DNA of 64,000 nucleotides from Terfezia claveryi (Eukaryota > Ascomycota > Pezizomycetes > Pezizales > Pezizaceae). How positions within the stretch are numbered: position 1 is the stretch's first letter; the number at the start of each line of letters is the position of its first letter. A program made the translations under genes and the position numbers. A model generated the notes under the pieces. It worked only from the letters and a program-made list of their open reading frames with translations. It ran no database searches and was not told the DNA's origin. Positions 24,335 to 35,566 of the stretch are shown here, one piece after another. The stretch lies in NCBI GenBank assembly GCA_015179025.1, contig WHUX01000013.1, positions 620,001 to 684,000 on the forward strand. The letters run 5' to 3'.

Positions 24335-26275
24335 ATGTCGCTCAACCCTTTACAGAGCGCGGCTCTGCACCCACTACCTATTCCCATCGAGGCGTCAAGG
24401 AGAAGCAATCGGACAAACAAGTTCGGCAATACCACAGGACTATTTCAACCACAAGTCATTGAGACGACCAGGAGGAGTAATCGGACAACGCTACAGAGGA
24501 AGGTAGAGGATGTCTTGAGTGAGGCACCCAGCAGGGCAGCAAGCCGAGCTCCCACTAGAGCATCCTCTCCAGTCCAGGGAGAGAAGAAGAGTCTCGCAAG
24601 TTCAATATTTTTTCCAAAGGCATCACCAGTGATCACCACAGGAACTCAAACGCCGCAAACCCCGGATTATTTCTCCATCCAGTCTACGACCAGCACCGCA
24701 TCAAAGCCCAATGTCACCAGCCTGCAGTTTCTTCCGCAGCCTGTGGAGACGACAAGACGCTCAAACCGAAAGCCGGTACCCAAGGCTCCGGACAATGAAA
24801 CTCCTCCTCCAACTCCTCCACCTCAGGTGGAGACTGCCCCTTCTAACTCCTCCACGCCATTTACATTCGCTCCAAAGCCGTTTGAAGTCTCGCGGAGATC
24901 CAATCGTCCACTTGCCCGCCCACTGCAAACGGTAAAGGCAGAGGAAGCACCTAAATCAAACCTCTCAAGAAAGCCAGAGATGCAGCTTGACTTGTCTCGG
25001 CTACCACAACCAGTGTCTACCTCCCGTTGGACAAATAAGATCAACAAACCTGGTGCTAGGCATTTGAGACGATCAAGTACGGTGCAGCCACCAGGGACTC
25101 CCGGAAATTACTACTTTGTCCCCGAGACTGGACAGGCGAGTGAGACGCCAATGAATCGTACAAAAGAGGGCGGGAGGGGGATCAGGCCGGAAGATCATGT
25201 TGAGCATTTTGCGGGTGCTGTGGATTCTACTCCAGCCAGTCCAAACGGCTCTCCGAACCAGAGCCGGTGTCCAAGTCTGAGCACTTCTCCGACAAGCAGT
25301 ACCGATAATTTGCCATTGGATTCAAAGGGTAACAGAGGTGTGTGTATTGATGGGCGGAGGGATAGCTTGGAAGAGGGGTATGCCAGCTATATTCTAGATG
25401 CTCAGCGAAGAAAGAAATCTGGTGAGCGCAGGCCACGCAGTCCAAAGTCACCAAAGTCACCAGGGGCGAGCGGGCTAAGGCAGACACAAAATATTGACGA
25501 CACAACCACCACGACCACCGTGAAGCCCATACCCGTCCCAATAGCATCTAAAAATTGCCGTAGGGATAGCGAGGCACCGGATAATACTGCGATGGAGAAA
25601 GAGAAGGAGTACCTCCGTGCGAAGGCTAGGGGGGAAACCGTCAAGCCAATGAAGGTCAACATTCCGGCCCCACCGGCGAACAAGGTCTATGACGAATATC
25701 CAATCTTTGCATCACCCACCCGGGAAAACTTCTTGCCTAAGCCGGAAAGAGTCGCGACTAAGGACCTTCCCACCGCAAAACCAATCCCAATACCAAATAT
25801 GCCTTCAAACACAGGGAACCTGCCGACCCCGCCCGACTCGAACCCGAATTCCTCCCAAGCAACGATGTTATCCTTTGGAAAACTGAAGATTCCCGTGGTG
25901 GGACTGTTTTATCCTAGTTCGATACACAACTACCACCACCCGAGTCAGCAGTTGACTCCACATAACCCTAGCCCCGGTATTACCGTTGCGTCCCTCCCGC
26001 CGAAAAGAGAGATGAAGGCCATCGGATCCCCGATGGTACCACTGAAGCCGACGGATGTGACTGATCAGTTTGTGGGAGAGGTGTGGAGGTATTTGAGTTT
26101 TGAACATGAGTGTATTGCGAGGAGGTATGATGAGGAGTTGAGTGAGGGGACTGGGTGGAGGAAGGAGAGGGTTTCGCAGGATAGGTGGGGGGCGTTGAGG
26201 GAGTATGTGAAGATGTGGGTTGGGGTGAATCCGGAGGTGGATGGAGGCGAGAGGATGAAAGGGGGGTTGTGGTGA
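24335..26275 (+). CDS. Disordered protein with five RRSNR-type motifs
   Basis: From the ATG at 24335 the product is 646 residues. The frame is open further upstream, but only with non-ATG codons. It is Pro-, Ser- and Thr-rich and probably mostly unstructured. A short motif, P-x-E-[TSA]-[ST]-R-R-S-N-R, recurs with its RR at residues 22, 46, 141 and 187, and in a diverged form (RWTNK) at 231. RRS-type sites can be kinase or 14-3-3 targets, but that is inference. The middle holds SPKSPKSP-like low complexity. The last ~70 residues (VTDQFVGEVWRYLSFEHECI, then RRYDEELSEGTGW) look folded and resemble C-termini of uncharacterised ascomycete proteins I recall. The gene is convergent with the gene ending at 27698. 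Function unknown. Confidence 0.8.
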   Translation: MSLNPLQSAALHPLPIPIEASRRSNRTNKFGNTTGLFQPQVIETTRRSNRTTLQRKVEDVLSEAPSRAASRAPTRASSPVQGEKKSLASSIFFPKASPVITTGTQTPQTPDYFSIQSTTSTASKPNVTSLQFLPQPVETTRRSNRKPVPKAPDNETPPPTPPPQVETAPSNSSTPFTFAPKPFEVSRRSNRPLARPLQTVKAEEAPKSNLSRKPEMQLDLSRLPQPVSTSRWTNKINKPGARHLRRSSTVQPPGTPGNYYFVPETGQASETPMNRTKEGGRGIRPEDHVEHFAGAVDSTPASPNGSPNQSRCPSLSTSPTSSTDNLPLDSKGNRGVCIDGRRDSLEEGYASYILDAQRRKKSGERRPRSPKSPKSPGASGLRQTQNIDDTTTTTTVKPIPVPIASKNCRRDSEAPDNTAMEKEKEYLRAKARGETVKPMKVNIPAPPANKVYDEYPIFASPTRENFLPKPERVATKDLPTAKPIPIPNMPSNTGNLPTPPDSNPNSSQATMLSFGKLKIPVVGLFYPSSIHNYHHPSQQLTPHNPSPGITVASLPPKREMKAIGSPMVPLKPTDVTDQFVGEVWRYLSFEHECIARRYDEELSEGTGWRKERVSQDRWGALREYVKMWVGVNPEVDGGERMKGGLW

Positions 26276-27697
26276 GGATACCCAAGAGTACGGGGGTGGA
26301 CTCGAAGTGCTTGCTTCGCTTGAGCGGTGGCATTGGCATTGTCAGGGCCGTGATATTAATAGGGTTATATTCCCATTGTTGGGCTAAAGTATTATGAAGA
26401 ATTTTGGTCGCTGGTTCATTATGTTTTGTTTGATTGGGGCTGGGGGTTCTTTAATGGGCATGGTGGAGGCTGCAATTCTGTTGGTTTGAGTTTGTGGGTT
26501 CGTTTGTTATATTATGGGTGTATTACTTTTCTTATTTACTTAATATCGCTAATTGTCGTTTCTGTTGCCTGAGGATGGCCTGCTTGGCTTGGCTTGCGGG
26601 CTGTTGATCATCTTATATCGTGGGTTTATTATACCGGCGCAGTGTCGCCGTGGTTTGTTGGTGTTTTACCATTAGTGATAAGTTCTTGTTGCTATTGTTT
26701 GTGTGTGCTAAAATTGGGTTACTGATAAAATCACACCTACCTACCTGTAGTTGCTTTCTTGAAGGGGTTGTTTGTGCCTACGTGATGTTTTTCAAGATTT
26801 TCTTTTCTCTCTCATCAGCTGTATTGTTTGTTGTATGATTACTTTATCTATCTAGCTTTGATCTCTTTTCTTATATTGATTGGTATCTGAGATCTGGTAG
26901 TAGTTTGTTGTTCGTGTATAGGGTGATTAGGGAGTGGGGATGTTAGAGGTTGGTATGTATGGAGATATTATTATATTATATAAAGTATATATATATATTT
27001 TTTAATATCTAAATCAATTTTTTTTTCTGCGGCTTTCTTCTCTTCTCCCTCCTGCCTCCTCCCCCCCTCCCCAACCTGAAATAATACATTGGATATACTA
27101 GGTAATTGTGAGAGATATACACACAGAGAGAGAGAGGGGGGGGGGATGATATATGGATTAATATGAAGTAATGTATATGGATGTTAGATACTGTATATCT
27201 TCCATTTTCTTTCACCCTACAAAACAAAAAAGCAAAAAGCAAAAAGCCAAAAAGCTTAAAAAGCTTAAAAACAAAAACCAAAAACCAAAATATATAGAAA
27301 CCCTAAAGAAAGTTTCGTTGTCATTTTCCCCCCCCCAAAAAAATCATCCCTTCCAAAATCTATAAACTAAGTTAATATAAGTGTTAGTTATCTCTTTAAA
27401 AAAATATAATAAAAAAATTAAAAAAAATAAAAACTAAAGTGATAGAAATATGGATGTATGGATGTATGTATCTGTATATCTATCTGTAAAAAAATGCCAC
27501 CGCTAAATAAAATGCAACCAGGGGGAACCAACAAACCAACAAATGGAGATTTTTAATAGAAGGGAGAGCAGGGAGCGGTCTATCAGAAGAAAACACCATG
27601 ATGCCCAAAGTAAAATACACAACAAAACAGGGGAAAAAAAAAAGAGAGAAAGTAATGATAGAAAACTATGAAAACTCAACGAAAAAAAGGGGATTAC
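26276..27697. other. Convergent intergenic spacer, low complexity
   Basis: Spacer between two convergent genes, presumably holding both 3' ends. It is T/A-rich with simple repeats: a TA run near 26988-26999, GA/G runs near 27125-27145, A5GC- and A5CC-type repeats at about 27226-27295 and A-rich stretches to 27670. No gene is seen. Confidence 0.6.
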
Positions 27698-30443
27698 TCA
27701 GATAATATCTTCTCCCCTCAACACAAACAAGATATCCCCCTCCAGCCCCGAATTCCTTCCCCGGACGTACCTCGTCCTCCTCTTCTCCATCCTCTCCAAA
27801 TACTCCCTCTCCAGCACATCCTCTCGCTCCTTCACCACCCTGCTCCTTCTCCTCTCCATCTCCTCCTCATCCGCAATCATCTGCGCCCGTAGAATTGCCT
27901 CAATCTCCGAGCTTCGCATACCCTCTGATCCGCTGTCATCAACGTCGGGGATGTATACATGCGTGGTAGTTTGAGAAAGCTTGCTTGGTCCTGAGCCTAG
28001 GATGGCATCGATATCGCTCGTGCATAACCCCCCCGATGAGGGTGTGCCGGTGGAGGAAACGGAGTAATCGCTGAGGTTTGGGGAGGAGAATGTCGTTGAC
28101 GGTTGTGTCTGGGGAGAGGAGCTGACTGAGGATGTAGCAACCCCGTTTGATGCAGCAGACATGTTCTGTAGACGGAGACCTCCGGCCTCGTAGTCGGAGA
28201 GTTCACCTGAGGAGCGCCAGTCGAAAGGGGGAGTTCGTCAGAGTAGCGGACGTCGTAATTGAATACGTCGCTGGTGGTAGAAGAGAAGGAGATGCGGTCA
28301 GAGAAGGATCCGGAGTAGTCGCTTGGTGAGGGGGGGGAGAGCTGCGGGACGGGGGGAGACAAGAGGTTGGGATTCGTAGTGGGGAGGGCAGTAGCAGCGG
28401 CAGCCGCCTTCGCAGATCCAACTGGCTTTCGAGGAATAAAGGAAGGAGATCTAGGTCTAGTGACATTGATCTCTACTTCCACTGGGGTGGAAGCCCTACT
28501 AGTAGGGACGGTCTCCGCAGGAGAAGCAGCATCAATAACCACCTGAGGCGGCTGATCTTGCGCAGTGGAATCTAGATGCTCCTCCCCCGCTACTATATTC
28601 TCCTCGGCATTCCTCCCCTGATCATTCTCAAATTTCAACGAGTCAAGCCAAACCAGGATATCATCCTCATCCTCCTGCTGCACGTCAATCGTCGCACTGT
28701 CAAGATGGAACTCGCCAAGCCCAGTAGGAAGCTCAAGATAGTACATATGCTCGTGGCTTGCACTAGTTGCTTTGAAAAGTTCAGCGGGGGTCCCGGGGAC
28801 GGAGTATCTGTGTGTGGCGGGGCGGCCAACAGGGGGATTGAGACTGAGAGACGGTAGGAGATATGCGAGGAGAGGCGCCGGGGGGAAGAGGGGATCATGG
28901 AAATGGGGAGGAGGGGCTCAAAGCCAGGGGAAGCAGGAGAGGCAGGATCATAAGGGTTGTAGGCAACGGGGAGGAGTGGGGAAACTGGGGAGTCTCCCTT
29001 CCCTTCAATCGGCTTCTGCTCGAATGGGGCTACATACAGCTCGACAGCAAGAGCCGGAGCCGGAGCAAGGGCAGGAGCAGGAGGAAGAGTACGCTTCTGG
29101 TATATCTCCTTGTTTAAGGGAGGAAGAAGCGGGGATGGTTTGAGGTACCCCCCGTTGCTGAAAGGCTTTGGTGGAGTTTGGCTTCGAGTGGATCTCTGTT
29201 TCTGCTTTGAGGTAGCGATACGGGAGCCTCGCTGGACTGGTCGAGGGTGGTGAGTACCTTCAATAGGTCCCCAAAGCTTTTCAATCGCCTCCTCCATGTC
29301 AAAGGATGCTTGCTTTGCCAATCCCGACGGAATACGAAGCTGTGATGCCGAGGTGTTGGTACTGGAGGAGTTATCTCTCGAGTGTTGCGTGCGAGGGGTT
29401 TGTCGAGGTTTCGAGGTAGCGCTCGTAGCAGATGAGGAATTATTCCTCTGATGCCAGCCGAATTGGTTGATTGGAGGGGTAGTAGCAGAGGTAATCCACG
29501 GATGTGGGGGCGACAAACCAAACGGAGGAGTATTGTATATCGCAGCTGTTTGTGGTGTAGGCGTGGGCTTGAAGCTCGAGTCTCCCTGCTGCAGTGCCGA
29601 CTGGTTCGACACCTTTCGGTGGAAAACCGCGGCGATGTGGTCCGCCATTCCTCGCTTGTTGCTTTCGTCCTTTTCCTTCTTCTCTGAAGGGAATAAACCA
29701 AATACATTCTTCCGCCGCTCAGACTTCTCCTTTCCATGCGCCGAGGGCGAGAGCGACCTCGACCTAGTATGGTCAGCCGCAACAATAGACCTAACAAAAT
29801 CCTTTTTGGGGACTTGTGGGCGGAAGTCCGCCGGCGCCGGGGAAGGAGACCTGGAGATTTGTCCGTAGGGTCGATGTGATCCGGCATCTGTGTTGGACCT
29901 CGGTCGTCCCTGAGACACATTCTCCAAAGACAAGCTCCTGTGGAGCACCGCTGTTTCGACAGCTGCCATCTTCCTTGGAGCTGGGCTCTGCTCCCTTAAC
30001 ATAGGAAGAAGTGACTGACCCTTCTCCACAACACCCTTAATATGTGGTGATACTCCTCTCCTGCCTAGCCTTGCTGCGGGTGGGCTAGATCCCTTTTGCA
30101 CCATCGGTACTCCCCTCCTCAGCCCTCCTGGTGGCGGCAGCGGTTTCCCCGTTTGTGGTGGTGCTGGCATATCTGACGGTGGGAGGAGTGGTAACGATGT
30201 TGAACTTGAGCCAGCATATGTTGTTCCTCCCCGCCTCTCAACCATAAACATCCTCATCTGTTGTTCCAATATTGATGAGTCCAGCGGCATCCGTGTAAAG
30301 GTTCCGATTGTTTCTGGTAGAGTCTGAGTCGAAGCTGCTGCTGATGTTGCTAGCATCCCGGAAAAGAACCCTCTAGGGGCTGCAATTCTGCCGGGTAATG
30401 GTGGTGAGTAAACGTACTCCAGTGTCTGCACTGTGGTCGACAT
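27698..30443 (-). CDS. Ser/Pro-rich disordered protein, frame broken twice
   Basis: The ATG is at 30443-30441 and the stop at 27700-27698. The frame changes twice, at or near the plus-strand G5 runs 28832-28836 and 28227-28231; one missing base in each run would account for both. Allowing for that, the product is about 915 residues. The first 550 are Pro/Ser-rich with basic patches and a short ordered-looking segment (SFDMEEAIEKLWGPIEG). After the first break comes PAELFKATSASHEHMYYLEL, which looks folded. The C-terminus has two related helices, SDIDAIL and SSEIEAIL, then a charged coiled-coil-like helix (MERRRSRVVKEREDVLEREY). No intron with acceptable signals explains the shifts. I recognise no family. 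Sequencing error in homopolymers is as likely as gene decay. Confidence 0.7.
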
Positions 30444-33348
30444 CTTTTTTCCAAGTAAAATCTCTCTTTTCTGTTTTTCCTTCTTTGATATTCCTCCCAG
30501 GCCCTATGCTATACTATACTCTCATGTATGTATGTATAATCAATTTGGATATCTGTTATGGAGAAGAATGGAGCTCCTTGAATGTTGATCCAGGCAACTC
30601 GATTCAACGATTGCGTCCTGCAGGGAACATTCACTCCACTGTGGACTTTCAGAGAAAACCAAAAAGGAAAAAAAAAACTGAAAATGAGCAAACAGAGCGG
30701 GCGTGGGTAAACGCCGATCCATATATGATATCACAAAGAAAGAATACATTCTTGGTGGGGTGGGGTATTATGGGTATGCTCTAGAGTAGAGGTGAGATCA
30801 CAGTATGATGGTAAGGTATGTGTCCCAGTGCGCCGGCGGTACAACAATCTCTGGCACATGATATGAGCACGCACCGGAGGGTGCAAAAAGGAGCCCTAGG
30901 GTAAGCGCCCTCCACACGGTCGGTACAGTAACTTGCCCATGTCTTGCCTTCCGGTGGGATTTCGCGTAGGTGATTGGCCGGAAATGATAAGCAGCGACCT
31001 TCTGGAAGCTCATGTAGGGTGGTGCTTCCGCTGCATTCTCGCTAGTAGGCTAGTAGCTAGACGAGATTACTTGACGAGAGGTCCCAAAAAAAGAACCGAT
31101 CTAGATCAGGGGAGGCCCTGGAAAGGATGCTAGGTAAATATGGCGCAGGACTTACGAGAGAGCTAGAAGCCCGGGGGAAGAAAACGCTGGGGTTTGGACA
31201 AGGAGATTTGTTTTTTTTTCTTTGTAGTGGGGCAGGGCGGGAGTGATCAGCGTGAAACGAGAAAACGTGTCCGGCATCAGACAATGCGGACCGGACCGTT
31301 GGATCAGGGGTGGAGGAGATGGGGAGATGGGGAGATGGAGAGATGGGGGATATGAGACGTGGGAAATATAAGAAAAGATGTTTTTGTGTATGTAGTACCG
31401 AGGAAACAAAGAGGCGAGCACGGCGACTTGGCTAAAGGAAACAACTTTCACACCTTGTTGACTCAAAAAAGCCTCCCAATAATAAATTATAATACTGATG
31501 AAATTCCTTTCACTCGTCGACTCCACCTCTATGGCAAATCCATCCATCTTGATGATGATTCAACATGGAGTTCTCCAAAAAAAACATCTAAAAGATGGGT
31601 CTTACGGCCCCCCACCCCCCCCCCACCCCCCCCACTCTCGACCCCATAGGTGAACAGTTAGAACTGGCCGTAATATTTCACCCAGTAACAAAATATTCTC
31701 ACCTGGCTGATTCCATCACAATATTGTAAGATGTCTGGTAGGTACTGCAATCTGTAGTCCCAACAGGTTAGGTTGCATTGCATATACAAGAGTACTAAGT
31801 ATTTACCCTCAAAAATTCAATCCGATACTGATCCTTCAAGCCCTGCTGAAACCTACCTATAACCCAACCCCCACCACTTCACCTTTGGTATAACGTAAAT
31901 CAAATGTATGTACCCCCCCCCCTCTTGCTCAGAATCCTGATTTATCTCGCTCCAACCTAGGTATGTTAGGGCTTTCCAAAGCTAGCTGCTCTAAAAGCCC
32001 GTTGTTTTAAAGGTTCGTGCAACACCAGTTCCCATCCGAATCCGAATTCGATTTCCCCTTGCACAAATCAAGAATATTAATAGCCACTGGCACATGAAGT
32101 GAAACGAACCCGGTTGACCCCCACGGTATACTGGATATGCGGAATAAGCTTAAGAGCCCCCCACCTACAGTGTAGCACCTGTCATGTAAATGTCCAGATA
32201 GAGCAGTAGTGTGCTGATTCCACTGCACTGAAAACGTCTGACTGACTGACTCGCGGGTGGAACTTGCGCCTAATGCTTACTTATCTGTGATAATACATGT
32301 ATAGTCAGATCTTCTTGGGACTTTGGGAATACTCTATGTATGAATGCGTGCATGTATAAACATAGTAACCGGTACCGGTACTGGCACCGGGGCTGACGGA
32401 CATCAATCAGCGTCGTTTACTGTAAAACACTCACCACAATCAGCCAAATTAGAAAAACCAAATCAAAACGATATCGTTATCAAAGCTATCCAGTCTGCTG
32501 TATATATATATATATATATATATATATGCATGTAGAAGTACCTAACATCCAAAGAGTTTCCTGAAAAACCACTCCGGGGTCGCCAAGTAAAAGTTATCCA
32601 CAAATAGCATCACGCCAAGAACGCCAAGTATGTACAGTAGACTAATGTTGATGTTACCCTCCAGAGCCGCACAATTACTTTGAGCGTACCTACTTACTGT
32701 ACATAGGTACCCAGTATGTGCCAACCAGTCTACGGTACCTACCCAGTATGAAATGTAAAATTTTGGCCAGGATGAAACTTTTAGTTGTAGATTGGGAAAT
32801 TGAAGAATACTGATTGTAGAAAGTAGAGGCACTGTACGGTAGGTAGAGAGTACCGGTACCGTACCAGGCAGGGTACACAGATCTGAACTCCATTGGAATA
32901 ACTTCTTTACATGCAAAATCACTTGTTTCATACCAGAAAACAAGTGGTCCTTCATGACACTTGCAATTTCAGCGGGGAATTCTTGAACCAGATACTGTAT
33001 ACTTATATACTTACTTATATAGCCCCCAGTCATCACATGGAGGAATCACTTGCACACATATGATTGGTTCTAATGTCATGCATCGAGGGTCAAGAATTAA
33101 GTACTTATATTGCCAGTGCTATCCGCTATACAACATTTAGAATCCTACTTTGGCTGTAATGTAATATTGCATGGCTTTGGATGGCCTGGATACTTAAGTA
33201 GGTTGTATAGCTGTATAAGTACTTTGTATGTTGGATAGGTTGTATATTAAGTAAGTACTTTATATACTATAGCTCTATAGGTTTCTACAACTGTATAGCT
33301 CGGCATATGTTGTACAGTCTCCTGAGTATCAGTTGGCAACTAAAGTAT
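30444..33348. other. Divergent intergenic region
   Basis: About 2.9 kb between the minus-strand gene starting at 30443 and the phospholipase C gene. It contains a C-rich tract with scattered A at about 31610-31635, a run of C at about 31912-31922 and a pure TA microsatellite at 32501-32527. A one-mismatch copy of the dispersed 15-mer is at 32718-32732 (-). No coding region is recognised. Confidence 0.55.
32501..32527. repeat. (TA)n microsatellite
   Basis: Uninterrupted alternating TA for 27 bp. Confidence 0.97.
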
Positions 33349-33500
33349 GGTAGGTTGTACTGTATATCGTATAGAGGCCGTAAGTGTCATTGTAGGTTAT
33401 TATATCGTATAGGGGCTGTAGGTACTAAGTAATCATCGATCGTAGGTTGTATATGTATCGTCTTGGGCCTGTAAGGTTGTATGTCGTATATAGGCCAATG
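33349..33500 (+). repeat. Degenerate ~40-bp tandem repeat upstream of phospholipase C
   Basis: Four imperfect units share the order GTAGGTTGTA, TATCGTATA, GGGCCGTAAG or close variants, beginning near 33351, 33393, 33440 and 33472. More diverged GGTTGTATA units reach back to about 33200. The array ends about 140 bp before the start codon at 33644, within reach of promoter elements. Confidence 0.7.
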
Positions 33501-33553
33501 TCGACAGCTCACTCCAATTATAGCAACGTATACAACCCCCCCCCCACCGACGA

Positions 33554-33563
33554 CTATATATTT
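33554..33563 (+). promoter_or_regulatory. TATA-like element of the phospholipase C gene
   Basis: CTATATATTT lies about 85 bp before the ATG at 33644. A C-rich, T-poor leader follows, a common arrangement around fungal transcription starts. Confidence 0.45.
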
Positions 33564-33643
33564 ACCCCTCCACATTCACCCCCACAACCCAATATACCCT
33601 CAACCCCACCCACAACCCCACACCCTCACCCATCATAACCATC

Positions 33644-35566
33644 ATGTCCAGGAAAATCTCGTCGACCGGCGGAGGAGGCGGCGGCGGCGGCCACAGCACC
33701 ACCATCCTCGCCAGCACCCCCCTCGGCCGCACCACGCCTCACCTGCACTCCGCATTCGCTGCAATATGGGCGTCCATCGCCCCGCAAGGCTCTCTCACAG
33801 CCTCAGACTTTGCCGGCTTCCTGACTGGCACGCAAAAAGAGTCTGTGCAGACGGTCGAGACGGTCTTGGCGGAGATTACGCCCCAGCGCCGCGGTTCTGT
33901 GGGCCTCGCCGAGTTTACCCGCTACATGTGCTCGCCGCACGCAAATATCCTCCACCTCCCCCGCCCCGGGGACAAGGACGAGTCGCACCCCCTGACGAGC
34001 TACTTCATATCCTCCAGCCACAACACCTACCTCGTCGGCCACCAGCTCTACGGCGACTCGACCACGGCGGGGTACAAATACGTGCTGCGCAGGGCCTGCA
34101 GGTGCATCGAGATTGACGTCTGGGACGGGGACAACGGCGAGCCAGAGGTTTTTCACGGGTGGACCCTGACAAAGGAAATTGGCTTTAGGGAAGTCTGCAA
34201 GGCCATTAGGGATAATGCCTTTTGGACAGAGTGCGGCGAGGAGGTCATGGGCCCCGTGGTCATTAGTCTCGAGTGTCACTGCAGCGCAAAGCAGCAGGAA
34301 AAGATGGTCAAGATCATGAAGGACGTCTGGAGGGGGATTCTGGTGGAAAAACCCATTGATGGCAAAGGGACGCTGCATGAGGTTGATTGTGTTCCGACAC
34401 TGAAGGACCTCAAGGGAAAGATATTAGTCAAGACAAAGTATCACCCCCCGGAGCAGCAGGAGGAGGCGGAGGTGCTGCGGGAGTCTGTTGTTCAAATGAC
34501 CATCACCCCCAAGCGTGCCAGCACAAATCCAGAAAACAAAAGCAGCAGCTCCGAAGACGACTCCTCCACCGACGACGAGCTCCTTGAATTCGCACGCTTC
34601 TCTGGCAAACCCAAGCCCAAAAAGCAAAAAATCACCCGCGCGCTGTCCGACCTTGCAATCTACATTGGCGCCACGCACTTTCCCGGTACATTTACTCCCC
34701 CCACGCCGTTCCGCGCGGGAACCGTCTTTTCCTTCTCCGAAAAGGTGTTTGCAAATCACCAGCATGCTTACCCCCAGCAGCTGTTTAAGCACAACTTGAA
34801 CCACTTTATGCGCGTCTACCCCTTTGGCCTGCGCTTCTCGTCGTCGAACGCCGACCCGACGCAGTTTTGGCGTAGGGGGGTGCAGATTGTGGCGCTAAAC
34901 TGGCAAAAGGTGGACGAGGGGATGATGCTGAACGAGGGCATGTTTGCGGGGAAGGGGGGATATGTCCTAAAACCGCCGCACTTTCGCCCCGGGGCCGACG
35001 GTGGTCCGCCCCCCCCGGCACCGGAGAGGAAGAGGCTAGACTTGGAGATTGAGGTGCTGGCGGCGCAGAATATCCCCTTGCCGGATGACGACGAGAATCC
35101 AGAACGTTTTGAGCCATATGTCAAGGTGGAGGTTTACGTCGATGACCCCGCCCCGAACGTGGTCGAAATTAAAGGCCGCACGAAAAAGGCAAAGAACAAA
35201 GGCACAGACGCACTATGGGAGCCAAAGAAGAAGACCAAAAAGTTGTTTTCCTCATCAACAGCAAAGAATGTAGATGACGATATTGTTCTCGGTGAGGAGG
35301 ACGGCCCTGGCGTGGTCAAGAAGAGCAAGAGGATTGGGGAGGTGCTCAAGTTCAAGGGGGTCGAGGGCGTGAGGGATCCGGCAATGTGTTTTGTGAGGAT
35401 CAAGGTTCATGACGAGGAGTTTGGGAAGGATGATTTGGCTGGGTGGGGGTGTGTGAGGCTGGATAGGGCGAGGATGGGGTGGAGGGTCGTGAGGTTGATT
35501 GACAGGAGGGGAAGCAGGAGTGAGGGGGTGTTGCTTGTGAGGGTGGGTTGGAGGATGGTGGCCTAG
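33644..35566 (+). CDS. Phosphoinositide-specific phospholipase C
   Basis: An intronless 640-residue enzyme that would hydrolyse PIP2 to diacylglycerol and inositol trisphosphate at membranes. Residues about 33-105 resemble degenerate EF hands. The X domain (about 117-265) has SSSHNTYL with H126 and N127, CIEIDVWDGD with E156 and D158, VFHGWTLT with H171, and ISLECH with E210. These match the catalytic and calcium ligands of PLC-delta in order and nearly in spacing. An acidic/Ser linker (about 290-320) precedes the Y domain (about 330-445, ALSDLAIYIGATHFPG). A C2 domain starts near 463 (LDLEIEVLAAQNIPLPDDD). There is no N-terminal PH domain, as in many short fungal PLCs. The 5' half is markedly GC-richer than its surroundings. 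The start has an acceptable context (ATCATG) and is the first ATG of the frame. Confidence 0.95.
   Translation: MSRKISSTGGGGGGGGHSTTILASTPLGRTTPHLHSAFAAIWASIAPQGSLTASDFAGFLTGTQKESVQTVETVLAEITPQRRGSVGLAEFTRYMCSPHANILHLPRPGDKDESHPLTSYFISSSHNTYLVGHQLYGDSTTAGYKYVLRRACRCIEIDVWDGDNGEPEVFHGWTLTKEIGFREVCKAIRDNAFWTECGEEVMGPVVISLECHCSAKQQEKMVKIMKDVWRGILVEKPIDGKGTLHEVDCVPTLKDLKGKILVKTKYHPPEQQEEAEVLRESVVQMTITPKRASTNPENKSSSSEDDSSTDDELLEFARFSGKPKPKKQKITRALSDLAIYIGATHFPGTFTPPTPFRAGTVFSFSEKVFANHQHAYPQQLFKHNLNHFMRVYPFGLRFSSSNADPTQFWRRGVQIVALNWQKVDEGMMLNEGMFAGKGGYVLKPPHFRPGADGGPPPPAPERKRLDLEIEVLAAQNIPLPDDDENPERFEPYVKVEVYVDDPAPNVVEIKGRTKKAKNKGTDALWEPKKKTKKLFSSSTAKNVDDDIVLGEEDGPGVVKKSKRIGEVLKFKGVEGVRDPAMCFVRIKVHDEEFGKDDLAGWGCVRLDRARMGWRVVRLIDRRGSRSEGVLLVRVGWRMVA

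Noticed and set aside
31152..31547. 131-codon open frame on the minus strand upstream of the phospholipase C gene
   Set aside because: Made largely of low-complexity Pro/Ser and Tyr/Ile stretches from simple sequence; no domain.
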